64,000 nucleotides of DNA from Nymphalis io. Taxonomy: Eukaryota > Arthropoda > Insecta > Lepidoptera > Nymphalidae. The position numbers were made by a program, and so were the translations under genes. A model generated the notes under the pieces. That model did no database searches. It was not told the DNA's origin and saw only the letters and a list, made by a program, of their open reading frames with translations. Below, piece by piece: positions 54,506 to 64,000 of this stretch. The stretch lies in NCBI RefSeq assembly GCF_905147045.1, contig NC_065914.1, positions 1 through 64,000 of the forward strand, written 5' to 3'. The first letter of the stretch is position 1, and each line of letters starts with the position of its first letter.

Positions 54506-55762
54506 GGGCGGCTCTAGAACAGCTTAAAAACAACAAAGCTCCGGGAGATGACGGAATCACAACAGAGTTGCTTAAGGCAGGCGGGACTCCGGTCCTGAAA
54601 GAGCTAGCAAGTTAAAGCAAGTTAAATTCCGTCATCCAACAGGCAAGACCCCGGAAACGTGGAGCGGGAGTGAGGTGGTACTGTTTTTCAAGAAAGGTGA
54701 TAAAACCCTCTTGAAAAACTACAGACCAATCTCCCTCCTGAGTCACGTGTATAAGCTGTTCTCAAGAGTCGTCACGAACCGTCTCGCCAGACGACTTGAC
54801 GAGTTCCAGCCCCCAGAGCAAGCCGGCTTTCGATCAGGCTACAGCACCGTGGACCACATCCATACTGTTCGGCAGATTGTGCAGAAGACCGAAGAGTACA
54901 ATCAGCTGCTGTGTATGGCATATGTGGACTACGAGAAAGCCTTCGACTCCATCGAAACCTGGGCAGTGCTCGACTGGACAGTGCTGGGCAGTGCAGAGAT
55001 GTCATATCGATTGGAGATATATCGAGGTACTGAGATGTCTGTACAACGCCGCTACAATGACTGTCCACATCCAGGACTGTAAGACGAAGGCGATCCAACT
55101 GCGCAGAGGGGTGAGACAGGGGGATGTAATATCCCCGAAACTGTTCACCAACGCGTTGGAAGACGTTTTCAAAACGCTGGATTGGACTAGGTATGGAGTC
55201 AATGTAAACGGCGAGTACATCTCACACCTTCGATTTGCCGACGATATCGTCATCATAGCAGAGTCGCTGGAACAACTCACCGAAATGCTGCGTAGCCTAG
55301 GCGAGTCTTCCCGGCGTGTCGGTCTCGGTATGAACTTGGACAAGACCAAGGTCATGTTCAATAGGCATGTCGTGCCGGGACCGATATACGTCGAGGGGAA
55401 ACCTCTCGAAGTTGTTAGTGAATATACCTACCTAGGACAGATAATACAAGTCGGTAGGAACAACTTCGAGAAGGAAGCCGATCGAGGAATTCGCTTGGGA
55501 TGGGCAGCATTTGGCAACCTTCGTCAAGTCCTCAAGTCGTCTATACCGCAATGTTTGAAGACGAAAGTCTTCAACCAATGCGTCTTACCTGCCATGACAT
55601 ACGGTGCCGAAACATGGACACTAACTGCGGGACTAGTCCACAAATTCAAAGTCGCTCAGCGTGCTATGGAGCGAGCTATGCTCGGAGTATCTTTGAAGGA
55701 TAAGATCAGAAATGAGATTATCCGGAAAAGAACCGGAGTCACCGACATAGCTTACAGCTATA
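54506..55762 (+). pseudogene. RTE reverse transcriptase, frameshifted
   Basis: Frames 54,506-54,615, 54,675-55,082 and 54,796-55,767 together carry the RT: APGDDGI, KNYRPISLL, DYEKAFDS, RQGDVISPKLF, FADD (catalytic) and the thumb. There are two frame changes, near 54,615 and 54,960. The C-terminal domain continues after the second SINE. Confidence 0.9.
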
Positions 55763-55977
55763 CTTGATATTGTTGTGTTCCGGTTTGAAGGGTGAGTGAG
55801 CCAGTGTAATTACAGGCACAAGGGACCTAAAATCTTAGTTCCCAAGGTTGGTGGCGCATTGGCTATAAGCGATGGTTGACATTTCTTAGAATGCCAATGT
55901 CTAAGGGCGTTTGGTGAGCACTTATCATCAGGTGGCCCATATGCTCGTCCACCTTCCTATTCTATAAAAAAAAAAAA
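55763..55977 (+). mobile_element. SINE-C inserted in the RTE LINE (second)
   Basis: Plus-oriented copy, 5'-truncated, starting near TGATATTGTTGTGTTCCGG and ending CCTATTCTATAAAAAAA. It splits the C-terminal domain of the LINE. Confidence 0.9.
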
Positions 55978-56245
55978 GCTTGCAAAATTAGCAGGCTGAA
56001 GTGGCAGTGGGCTGGTCACGTATGTCGTAGGACCGATGGCCGTTGGAGCAGACGAGTCCTAGAGTGGAGACCGCGAATCGGCAAGCGCAGCGTAGGGCGC
56101 CCTCCAGCCAGGTGGACCGACGACCTTAAGAAGGTGGCGGGCACCAACTGGATGCGGAAGGCGGAGGACAGGGAGCTTTGGCGCACCTTGGGAGAGGCCT
56201 ATGTTCAGCAGTGGACAACGATTGGCTGTTGATTGATTGATTGAT
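55978..56245 (+). pseudogene. RTE C-terminal domain and tail
   Basis: Encodes the conserved WAGHVCRR, GRPPARWTDDLKKVAG and WRTLGEAYVQQW segments that end RTE proteins, followed by GGCTGTTGATTGATTGATTG, the (TGAT)n tail. Confidence 0.88.
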
Positions 56246-56890
56246 TGTATTATCTGTGGCAGTTCGCTTAGAATATTAATTTGAAACGTGTGTTTCTTTA
56301 ATTTTTTAATTTTGTCAGAGTAAACGGCCAGTTTTAATAAAAGTTAGCTTCGTGTCATCGATTTATGAAAATTTTAGGGTGTTATTAGACTAAATTAATC
56401 TTTTTATTTAATTATGCTTTGAATAAAACGTGTGATTGTGACTTAAAAAATAAAACAATGTTTTTTACTGACTTAGAAAAATGTTATATATTAGCAAAGA
56501 TTAAAAAAAAATTTAAATCAGACATTCAATATTAAAAAAAAAAAAAAAACATTTTTTAGCACATCATTAGACTATAATAAAAATAATTAAAGTATGTTGG
56601 ATTTTTTATTTAAAATCTTTATAATTTAAGCTACACTTTGTAAAAAATAAATTGGCAATTATTGTGTCAACCCGCGTTCATAAGAAAGTTTTACGACAAT
56701 GCGCGCTTGCTGAGTTGGTGATAATTAATCAAGTAGACTTATAAGTACATTCGAATTATTTCACAAAGGTTTACAGCTACTAGTTGTGGATATATGCAGA
56801 TTCTACCAAGAAGAACTGAACCGAAGAAAGAAACTCAATAGTAAATCTTGTAGCGTTAATCGAATTCCATACATTAGTATATAATCATAA

Positions 56891-57248
56891 ATATCATTGT
56901 ACCCATTTAGTCGATTATATGATTTAATTAATGATTAAACGAACTTACCATAATGTCTAGCATAATGTTACATGTAATAGACACTAGATGTCGCCAGTCT
57001 GCACTGTATTTGGATTTTTTATTATTATACTAGTAGCACAACTTGGTGCTGGTGCCGCTTTCTACTATCTTCATTATGTTCAGAGCATCTTCTTTGCAAA
57101 TATTGATATTTGAGTATCAAGTAGATGGTTAATATTTGTCTCTGGTCAGACACTCTCTGTCCAATAAAAAATAATGTATTATAAGGGAAATGGTAAATGG
57201 GGTGGTTGAGATGCTAATCTATTCTCTTCAAAGTCCTCGTATAATTAT
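56891..57248. other. Spacer right of A3, nothing recognised
   Basis: AT-rich with no gene or named repeat. It is absent from the A4 side, where the arm skips from the A3 flank straight to SINE-D. Confidence 0.5.
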
Positions 57249-57610
57249 GACTGCCTCGTTGGTCTAGTGGCTTGATGTAAGGCAGACCCCCTCCGGGTCA
57301 ATTCCCAGGTCGGGCAAATAAAAAAAGCTATTGGGTTTGTCTGTCAGAAAATTCTGAGTAGCAGCCCGGAGTCTGGAAGTTGGAAGTGTGTACACTCCTG
57401 TGCCTCGGAAAGCACGTAAAGCCGATGGTCCTGCGCATGAACTCTTTCCGGTCGTGTCGGATTGCCGTCCCATCGGATTATGAGAGTTGAGGAATAGGGA
57501 GTGCACCTGTGTTTGCGCACACACTTGTGCACTATAATATCTCCTGCGTATTTGACTAATCAATCTTGAGATTGGCCGCCGTAGCCGAAATCGGTCTGGA
57601 GGACATTATT
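57249..57610 (+). mobile_element. SINE-D, full length
   Basis: tRNA-like head with TTGGTCTAGTGGCTTG (A-box-like) and GGGTCAATTCCCAGGTC (B-box-like), body GTGCCTCGGAAAGCACGTAA and CGGATTATGAGAGTTGAGG, and end GGCCGCCGTAGCCGAAATC with an (ATT)n tail. An inverted partial copy lies at 59,985-60,183. Confidence 0.82.
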
Positions 57611-57713
57611 ATTATAATTCAATTATGGATTAAAAGAGTCAATTAGTTTCAGTTAGGATTACAGTGTTAATGTAACATGAGATCATAAACAGTGTGTCGG
57701 TCTCACCGAACGG

Positions 57714-57964
57714 AAACATTTTTCACACACGGCCATCTGATCCCAAATTAAGCTTGTACAAAACTCGTGCTATGGAAACCTGACAACTGATATACTACAT
57801 ATACTACTTTTCTTTTGTAAATACATACTTATACAGAAAATTACACTCAGACTCAGGACAAACAGACATGTTCATGCACACAAATGTCTGTCCTGGGTGG
57901 GAATCGAAACCACAACCTTCGGCGTGAAAAGGCAAGTATCTATCAACCGCAGTAAACGTCTAGT
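57714..57964 (-). mobile_element. SINE-B, reverse, in the minisatellite (1)
   Basis: Reverse copy, from CATTTTTCACACACGGCCAT to the head complement. It lacks the (ATT)n tail because the orientation switch cuts it. Confidence 0.88.
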
Positions 57965-58421
57965 CAAAATTAACTCTTTTAATCTAATCGTTCGGTAAGA
58001 CCGACTCACTGTTTATGATCTCCTAGTACATTAACACTGTAATCCTATCTGAAACTAATTGACTCTTTTAATCTAATCGTTCGGTGAGACCGACTCACTG
58101 TTTATGATCTCCTGGTACATTAACACTGTAATCCTAACTGGAACTAATTGACTCTTTTAATTTAATCGGTCTGTGAGACCGACTCACTGTTTATGATCTC
58201 CTGGTACATTAACACTGTAATCATAACTGAAACTAATTGACTCTTTTAATCTAATCGTTCGGTGAGACCGACTCACTGTTTATGATCCCCTGGTACATTA
58301 ACACTGTAATCCTAACTGAAACTAATTGACTCTTTTAATCTAATCGTTCGGTGAAACCGTCTCACTGTTTATGTTCTCCTGGTACATTAACAACGTAATC
58401 CTAATTCTAAATATTTGAAAC

Positions 58422-58690
58422 TAATAATAATAATATCCTGGGACATTTTTCACACACGACCATCTGATCCCAAATTAAGCTTTTACAAAACTCGTGCTAT
58501 GGAAACCAGACAACTGATATACTACATATACTACTTTTCTTTTGTAAATACATACTTATACAGAAAATTACACTCAGACTCAGGACAAACAGACTTGTTC
58601 ATGCACACAAATGTCTGTCCTGGGTGGGAATCGAAACCACAACCTTCGGCGTGAAAAGGCAAGTATCTATCAACCGCGCTAAACGTCTAG
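58422..58690 (-). mobile_element. SINE-B, reverse, in the minisatellite (2)
   Basis: Full-length reverse copy with its (AAT)n tail complement at 58,424-58,437. It shares head variants (ATCTATCAACCGC...AAACGTCTAG) with copy 1 of this cluster. Confidence 0.9.
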
Positions 58691-59506
58691 TCAAAATTAA
58701 CTCTTTTAATCTAATCGTTCGGTAAGACCCACTCACTGTTTATGATCTCCTAGTAGATTATCACTGTAATCCTATCTGAAAATAATTGACTTATTTAATC
58801 TAATCGTTCGGTGAGACCGACACACTGTTTATGATCTCCTGGTACATTCACACTGTAATCCTAACTGAAACTAATTGACTCTTTTAATCTAATCGTTCGG
58901 TGAGACCGTCTCACTGTTTATGATCTCCTGGTACAATAACACTGTAATCCTAACTGAAACTAATTGACTCTTTTAATCTAATCGTTCGGTGAGACCGATT
59001 TACTGTTTATGATCTCCTGGTACATTAACACTGTAATCCTAAGTAAAACTAATTTACTCTTTTAATCTAATCGTTCGGTGAGACCGACTCACTGTTTATG
59101 ATCTCCTGGCACATTAACACTGTAATCCTAACTGAAACTAATTGACTCTTTTAATTTAATCGGTCTGTGAGACCGACTCATTGTTTATGATCTCCTGGTA
59201 CATTAACACTGTAATCATAACTGGAACTAATTGACTCTTTTAATCTAATCGTTCGGTGAGACCGTCTCACTGTTTATGATCTCCTGGTACATTAACAATG
59301 TAATCCTAACTGAAACTAATTGACTCATTTAATCTAATCGTTCGGTGAGACCGACTCACTGTTTATGATCTCCTGGTACATTAACACTGTAATCCTAACT
59401 GAAACTAATTGACTCTTTTAATCTCATCGTTCGGTGAAACTGTCCCACTGTTTATGTTCTCCTGGTACATTAACAACGTAATCCTAATTCTAAATATTTG
59501 AAACTA

Positions 59507-59775
59507 ATAATAATAATATCCTGGGACATTTTTCACACACGGCCATCTGATCCCAAATTAAGCTTGTACAAAACTCGTGCTATGGAAACCTGACAACTGA
59601 TATACTACATATACTACTTTTCTTTTGTAAATACATACTTATACAGAAAATTACACCCAGACTCAGGACAAACAGACATGTTCATGCACACAAATGTCTG
59701 TCCTGGGTGGGAATCGAACCCACAACCTTCGGCGTGAAAAGGCAAGTATATACCAACCGCGCCAAACGTCTCGTC
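59507..59775 (-). mobile_element. SINE-B, reverse, in the minisatellite (3)
   Basis: Full-length reverse copy. Its head (GGGTGGGAATCGAACCCACA) is closer to the SINE consensus than the other two. Confidence 0.9.
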
Positions 59776-59984
59776 AAAATTAACTCTTTTAATCTAATCG
59801 TTCGGTGAGACCGACACACTGTTTATGATCTCCTGGTACATTAACACTGTAATCCTAACTGAAACTAATTGACTCTTTTAATCTAACCGTTCGGTGAGAC
59901 CGACACACTGTTTATGATCTCCTGGTACATTAACACTGTAATCCCAACTGAAACTAATTGACTCTTTTAATATATAATTGAATT

Positions 59985-60183
59985 ATAATAATAATGTCCT
60001 CCAGACCGATTTCGGCTACGGCGGCCAATCTCAAGATTAATTAGTCAAATACGCAGGAGATATTATAGTGCACAAGTGTGTGCGCAAACACAGGTGCACT
60101 CCCTATTCCTTAACTCTCATAATCCGATGGGACGGCAATCCGACACGACCGGAAAGAGTTCAGGCGCAGGACCATCGGACATC
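59985..60183 (-). mobile_element. SINE-D, reverse, partial
   Basis: Reverse copy of the 3' half of the SINE-D at 57,249, ending at GCGCAGGACCATCGG. It is the other arm of the large inverted repeat. Confidence 0.85.
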
Positions 60184-61346
60184 GGACAATGATATTTATG
60201 ATTATATACTAATGTATGGAATTCGATTAACGCTACAAGATTTACTATTGAGTTTCTTTCTTCGGTTCAGTTCTTCTTGGTAGAATCTGCATATATCCAC
60301 AACTAGTAGCTTTAAACCTTTGTGAAATAATTCGAATGTACTTATAAGTCTACTTGATTAATTATCACCAACTCAGCAAGCGCGCATTGTTGTGAAACTT
60401 TCTTATGAACGCGGGTTGACACAATAATTGCCAATTTATTTTTTACAAAGTGTAGCTTAAATTATAAAGATTTTAAATAAAAAATCCAACATGCTTTAAT
60501 TATTTTTATTATAGTCTAATGATGTGCTAAAAAATGTTTTAATTTTTTTTTAATATTTAATGACTGATTTAAATTTTTTTTTAATCTTTGCTAATATATA
60601 ACATTTTTCTAATTCAGTAAAAAACATTGTTTTATTTTTTAAGTCACAATCACACGTTTTATTCAAAGCATAATTAAATAAAAAGATTATATTAGTCTAA
60701 TAACACCCTAAAATTTTCATAAATCGATGACATGAAGCTAACTTTTATTAAAACTGGCCGTTTACTCTGACAAAATTAAAAAATTAAAGAAACACACGTT
60801 TCAAATTAATATTCTAAGCGAACTGCCACAGATAATACACAATTGATTATTTAACACCATCATTTCATCGCTTACCATTACTTTATCAAAGTTAAAATGA
60901 ATCTTAGTGGAATATATATAAAATACAAATTTGATGATAAATATAGAGTAAATGTAATAAATACACTTATAAATACAATTTTTTTAGTAGGATTACTTTT
61001 TAGGTATTTTTAGTTCATACAAATTATAAATTAAAATATTTACTTACAATTGTTTTTACAGATGAAAAACGAAACAGCAAATTATTTAATTAATTTTGTT
61101 CCCATAAATATTTCTGAATTTCAAAATGGTGTCACTTAAAAATGTCTTACGTTTGTGTTACATAAATACGTATATTTAACTTAAAATAGCAAGTTATATC
61201 AGCTTACAGGAACTAGAAAAATCATTTAGATTTAATGTACAAAATTTAAATACTTCGACAAAAGATATGTATACAACAATACAATAATATTAATCGCGCC
61301 AAAATTTAAATTTAAAATGGCGTCATGATTATGTTTAAAAATATAT

Positions 61347-61779
61347 TGTAATGGGGGTGATGTCTGGTGGAGGATACTCTTTGGAAAAACAAGACTAATT
61401 GCTCTTACAAATGCGGTTTGTTTTCCATCATATGGGTGGTTACACTTAACAAATAGGCGAATGCACCTCTAAGTACGGAGCCAGCAGACTATCCCACCAG
61501 GTGGAAGTAGCCGGTAGCACTCGTATCTAGAAGCGGGTATTTTCTTAGAAAGCCTTCAAATAATGTCCCAGCAGGTGTGGAAGCACTATCTTGCAGCTAT
61601 TAAGATCCCTAAGACTCGATACAAATATTTAAACACACCGAGCAGGTCATTATTCGTGAGCGAATCTTGCCAGCGCGTTTCAGCTTTGGTCGCGTATCGT
61701 AAAGCACCATCTAGTGATGAAAGGTTTAACTAAGTTCTATGGTTGGGTTTGAGATGGCGCTAGTTTCTTTGTTATAGTA
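61347..61779. mobile_element. Unclassified insertion of about 433 bp in A4
   Basis: Absent from A1, A2 and A3, where the sequence is continuous. Starts TGTAATGGGGGTGATG and ends near TTTGTTATAGTATA. It has no coding frame of note. The length and the TG start would allow a solo LTR, but the CA end and a target duplication are not clear. Confidence 0.6.
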
Positions 61780-62308
61780 TAATATTTTAATAAATTTAAA
61801 TAACACAATACGAATTTGAAAATGGGGTCTTTTCAAAATAACAGAATATGACATAACAGAGCATTTTTTAATATTCTTGAGGATGGTTATCACACAAATG
61901 CTATTTCTGATGTTAGGTCTGCTATTCTTTTAATAATTAATGTTATTTAGCTTAGCGGTATTTTTTTCATGTTGCCGCAGAGTCTTAAACACAGGCCATT
62001 CCTTATATATTCAAAATGGCGCCTAATAAGAATAAAATATAATTTTCAAGCAGTGATGAATCGCTTGAATTTTGTAAAAATTTACCAAAATAGTAATATA
62101 TAATTTTGTTTTGGTACATATTCAAATTTAGTATTGCATAAGTTAGGTAATAGACGAAATTTCATTTATGTTTATAACTGATCAGAATATGATTGACGGG
62201 AATAGTTCGTGCTTATAATGCCTGAAGTTCTCAAAAAAATATGACCGAGTTATTACAACTTATACCTAAATACCTGGATGTTTATTTTTTAATTTATATA
62301 TAATTAAC

Positions 62309-62633
62309 AAATGCTGAAATCCGAAAATGCAAATCCTGATAGCGGGCAGCAGCGCTATTTGTGAAAGATTTCCAGCCACTGCGGTCACCAACCCGCCTGC
62401 CAAGCGTGGTGACTAAGGCAAAAACCCCCCTATGAGCGACGACAAAAATTCACGGCCCCCAATTCCCGGTAATCACACTATTCCTGGCCACGGTACCGGC
62501 CATGGTAACGGTGCGATGGGGGGTGCTAAGAATCCCCGGGCTACGGCAGGGTACCACAAACGGCGGCCCAAGATCGGGATGGTTGGCGTTCTATGGGGGA
62601 GGCTTTCGTCCAGCAGTGGACGGCAAAAGGCTG

Positions 62634-62667
<34 letters not shown>
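62309..62667 (+). mobile_element. RTE-derived short element with internal deletion
   Basis: About 359 bp flanked by the 14-bp duplication TATATATAATTAAC (62,295-62,308 and 62,668-62,681). The left part resembles an RTE LINE leader (GGTGCTAAGAATCCCCGGGC); the right part resembles an RTE 3' end (GGGGGAGGCTTTCGTCCAGC, A-rich and (AT)n tail). Endonuclease and RT are missing. It is a non-autonomous derivative absent from the other A-blocks. Confidence 0.82.
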
Positions 62668-62673
<6 letters not shown>

Positions 62674-64000
62674 TAATTAACATTATTTTATGCTGCAATT
62701 TTTTTAAATTTGTTATGTGTAATATAATAATCAGGTTAGTAAAGGTTTGAGTATGTTTTTTTATTTAAAAAAATAACTTTTAACGCGACACGTTTTCTTA
62801 AACCAAAAACGTAAATGATACTAATTATCTTTGTTTAAAAAAAATCTTATTCAACCATTAATTGCTTTTATTAAATTATGTTTAATATTATTGTAGTTTA
62901 ATTAATATCGATACCACAGATAGCTATAAAAATATTAATTAATACAAATCATAAAAATTCAATGTCATATCGTCTAAAGTAAAATCGGCATTAAATAATC
63001 CGATCATTGATAGTTAGATATCGTAATGTTATATAAATATGTATCATTAACTTAAAATAGCAATTTATAAACAGGAACTGGATATATCATTTAATGTACA
63101 AAGTTTAAATACAAAAATATGAAAGCTAATTTTGGTTTACCTCTTGAGGTAGTGATTATATAAATGGCGCCAAAATTGTAATTCAAAATGGCGTCATGAC
63201 GTTTGTGTTTTTAAAATGCTAAGCATGTTTTTTTTTTAAATAAATACAAAAATTATTTTACCGTACAACATTATTGTTTTAAATTTATAATCATTTTTTA
63301 TTGGAGTCTTACATATCGGCGCGGCTTAATGCAAAAGTAACATCGGCATTGTAAGAGCTACCATTAACAAAAAAAAAAAAAAAAATACAAACCTAAAGAT
63401 TTGTTCCTTGGGGCGTGATTATCATTTTAAAAACAGTTACGTTATATATGTATGCATATAAATATGTTATTTCATTTAAATAGAAAATAACTAGTGTATT
63501 AAAGCCACAAGAGTAGACAAAGGCAAATTAACAACCGACATTGAATTGGCGCGATATCATTGGTCGAGATTTTGAGTTATCTGTGATATTCATTATGGAT
63601 TTGCGAAAAAATTGCGTTTTATCCGAGAAAGTAGTTAAGCTGAGCTATTAGCGACTATCACGGGATATGGAAATATAAAGTTAGTTTATATTTACTCCTA
63701 CGATTGGAATATACTAAATATACATTTCAACTAATTGTAAAAGGTGTATTAAATACAATATTAACACGTACATAGTGCTATTTTGATTTTAAATAAGAAT
63801 ATTTAATTTAAATCTCAGTTTATTTGAAACTTTAAGTCAACTAACTTCTAAATAAGTTATTATTGTAACAATTTAACATACGATAAGATTATCATAGTCC
63901 TGTCACCGTGGCGTCACGGAAGGGTAGATAGGCAAACATGGTATAACTAAGAATTTAATGTTTTTGAAAGAAGTGTTTGTAGTGTACAATACAGCAGAGC

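Larger units (their letters stand above)
52536..56245 (+). mobile_element. RTE-clade LINE, full-length size, two SINEs inside
   Basis: Flanked by TGTATTATCTGTG (52,523-52,535 and 56,246-56,258), a 13-bp target duplication. A1 and A2 show the empty site. The 5' leader contains GGGTGTCGTAAGAGGCGACT. It encodes an endonuclease, RT and a C-terminal domain and ends in a (TGAT)n tail. It is inactivated by a stop, frameshifts and two SINE-C insertions. Confidence 0.93.
50076..56890 (+). repeat. A-block copy A3 (split by an RTE LINE)
   Basis: Third copy. It is uninterrupted at both the BEL site (about 51,560) and the Helitron site (about 51,817), and it is interrupted by the RTE LINE at 52,536-56,245. 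Its right flank after about 56,878 differs from A1 and A2 but is shared, inverted, with A4. Confidence 0.8.
57611..59984. repeat. Inverted-repeat centre: 89-bp minisatellite with three SINE-B
   Basis: One plus-strand unit (57,628-57,712), then about 2.2 kb on the minus strand. Its arrays are 57,965-58,424 (about 5 units), 58,691-59,506 (about 9) and 59,776-59,975 (about 2), separated by SINE-B copies. The units are more diverged than in gene copy 2. The plus-to-minus switch near 57,713 marks the centre of the A3/A4 inverted repeat. Confidence 0.9.
60190..63960 (-). repeat. A-block copy A4 (inverted)
   Basis: Fourth copy, reverse-complemented relative to A1-A3. Reading right to left it follows A3 from the CATTAAATTC start (63,960) to the GAATTCCAT landmark near 60,220 and a short A3-specific flank. 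It carries two insertions of its own: 61,347-61,779 (unclassified) and 62,309-62,667 (RTE-derived). With A3 it forms the arms of a large inverted repeat. Confidence 0.8.

Noticed and set aside
62432..62680. Two overlapping 82-codon frames
   Set aside because: They are leader and tail sequence of the RTE-derived element ending in poly(A)/(AT)n, not a gene.
1..64000. Calling the window W-chromosomal
   Set aside because: High TE load, inverted repeats and decaying gene copies would fit, but sequence alone cannot show sex linkage; male/female depth would.

Overview
The window is eukaryotic, AT-rich and mostly non-coding, and it looks like an insect, most likely a moth or butterfly. The reasons are spliced exons with GT..AG borders, BEL/Pao and errantivirus-type LTR elements with insect tRNA primer sites (Arg and Ser), RTE-like and Jockey/CR1-like LINEs, Helitrons ending in CTAG, and several tRNA-headed SINE families of the kind common in Lepidoptera. 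The only host gene I recognise is a GTPBP2-like translational GTPase, present as two damaged copies.

Layout. The window is a tandem segmental duplication. Unit 1 (about 1-31,546) is: an AT-rich 'A-block' (A1, about 34-8,709) holding a young BEL/Pao element (1,380-7,109); a decayed antisense RTE-like LINE (9,128-11,820); GTPBP2-like copy 1 (13,382-27,594), whose introns carry SINEs, an 89-bp minisatellite and two inverted Jockey/CR1-like LINEs; a 3' flank; and an env-bearing Ty3/Gypsy deletion derivative (28,609-31,546). Unit 2 (about 31,551-50,065) repeats this order: A-block A2 with a 1.3-kb Helitron, the same antisense LINE, GTPBP2-like copy 2 (43,010-48,944) and the 3' flank without the Gypsy insertion. 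A third A-block (A3, 50,076-56,890) carries a full-length-size RTE LINE. It is followed by SINE and minisatellite DNA and then by a fourth, inverted A-block (A4, about 60,190-63,960), so the right end is a large imperfect inverted repeat centred near 58.7 kb.

The two gene copies. Each lacks a different part, and the sequence shows how. Copy 2 keeps the 5' exons (A, B and C) and the last two exons, but has lost the whole GTPase core. The junction is a chimeric SINE made from the SINE in intron C and the SINE before the penultimate exon, and the remaining exons stay in frame. Copy 1 keeps exon C and most core and C-terminal exons, but has lost exons A and B at another chimeric SINE, and it lacks the P-loop (G1) and DxxG (G3) exons. 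Copy 2 also has a LINE inserted inside exon B, with a 7-bp target-site duplication. Neither copy can encode a complete GTPase from what is visible here.

Relative timing. The A-blocks act as controls for one another: BEL (in A1), Helitron (in A2), RTE LINE (in A3) and an RTE-derived element (in A4) are each absent from the other copies, so they inserted after the blocks multiplied. BEL has identical LTRs and the Gypsy derivative about two LTR differences, so both are recent. The antisense LINE is shared by units 1 and 2 and is older than the duplication. I see no bacterial-type operons, CRISPR arrays, rRNA or genuine tRNA genes.
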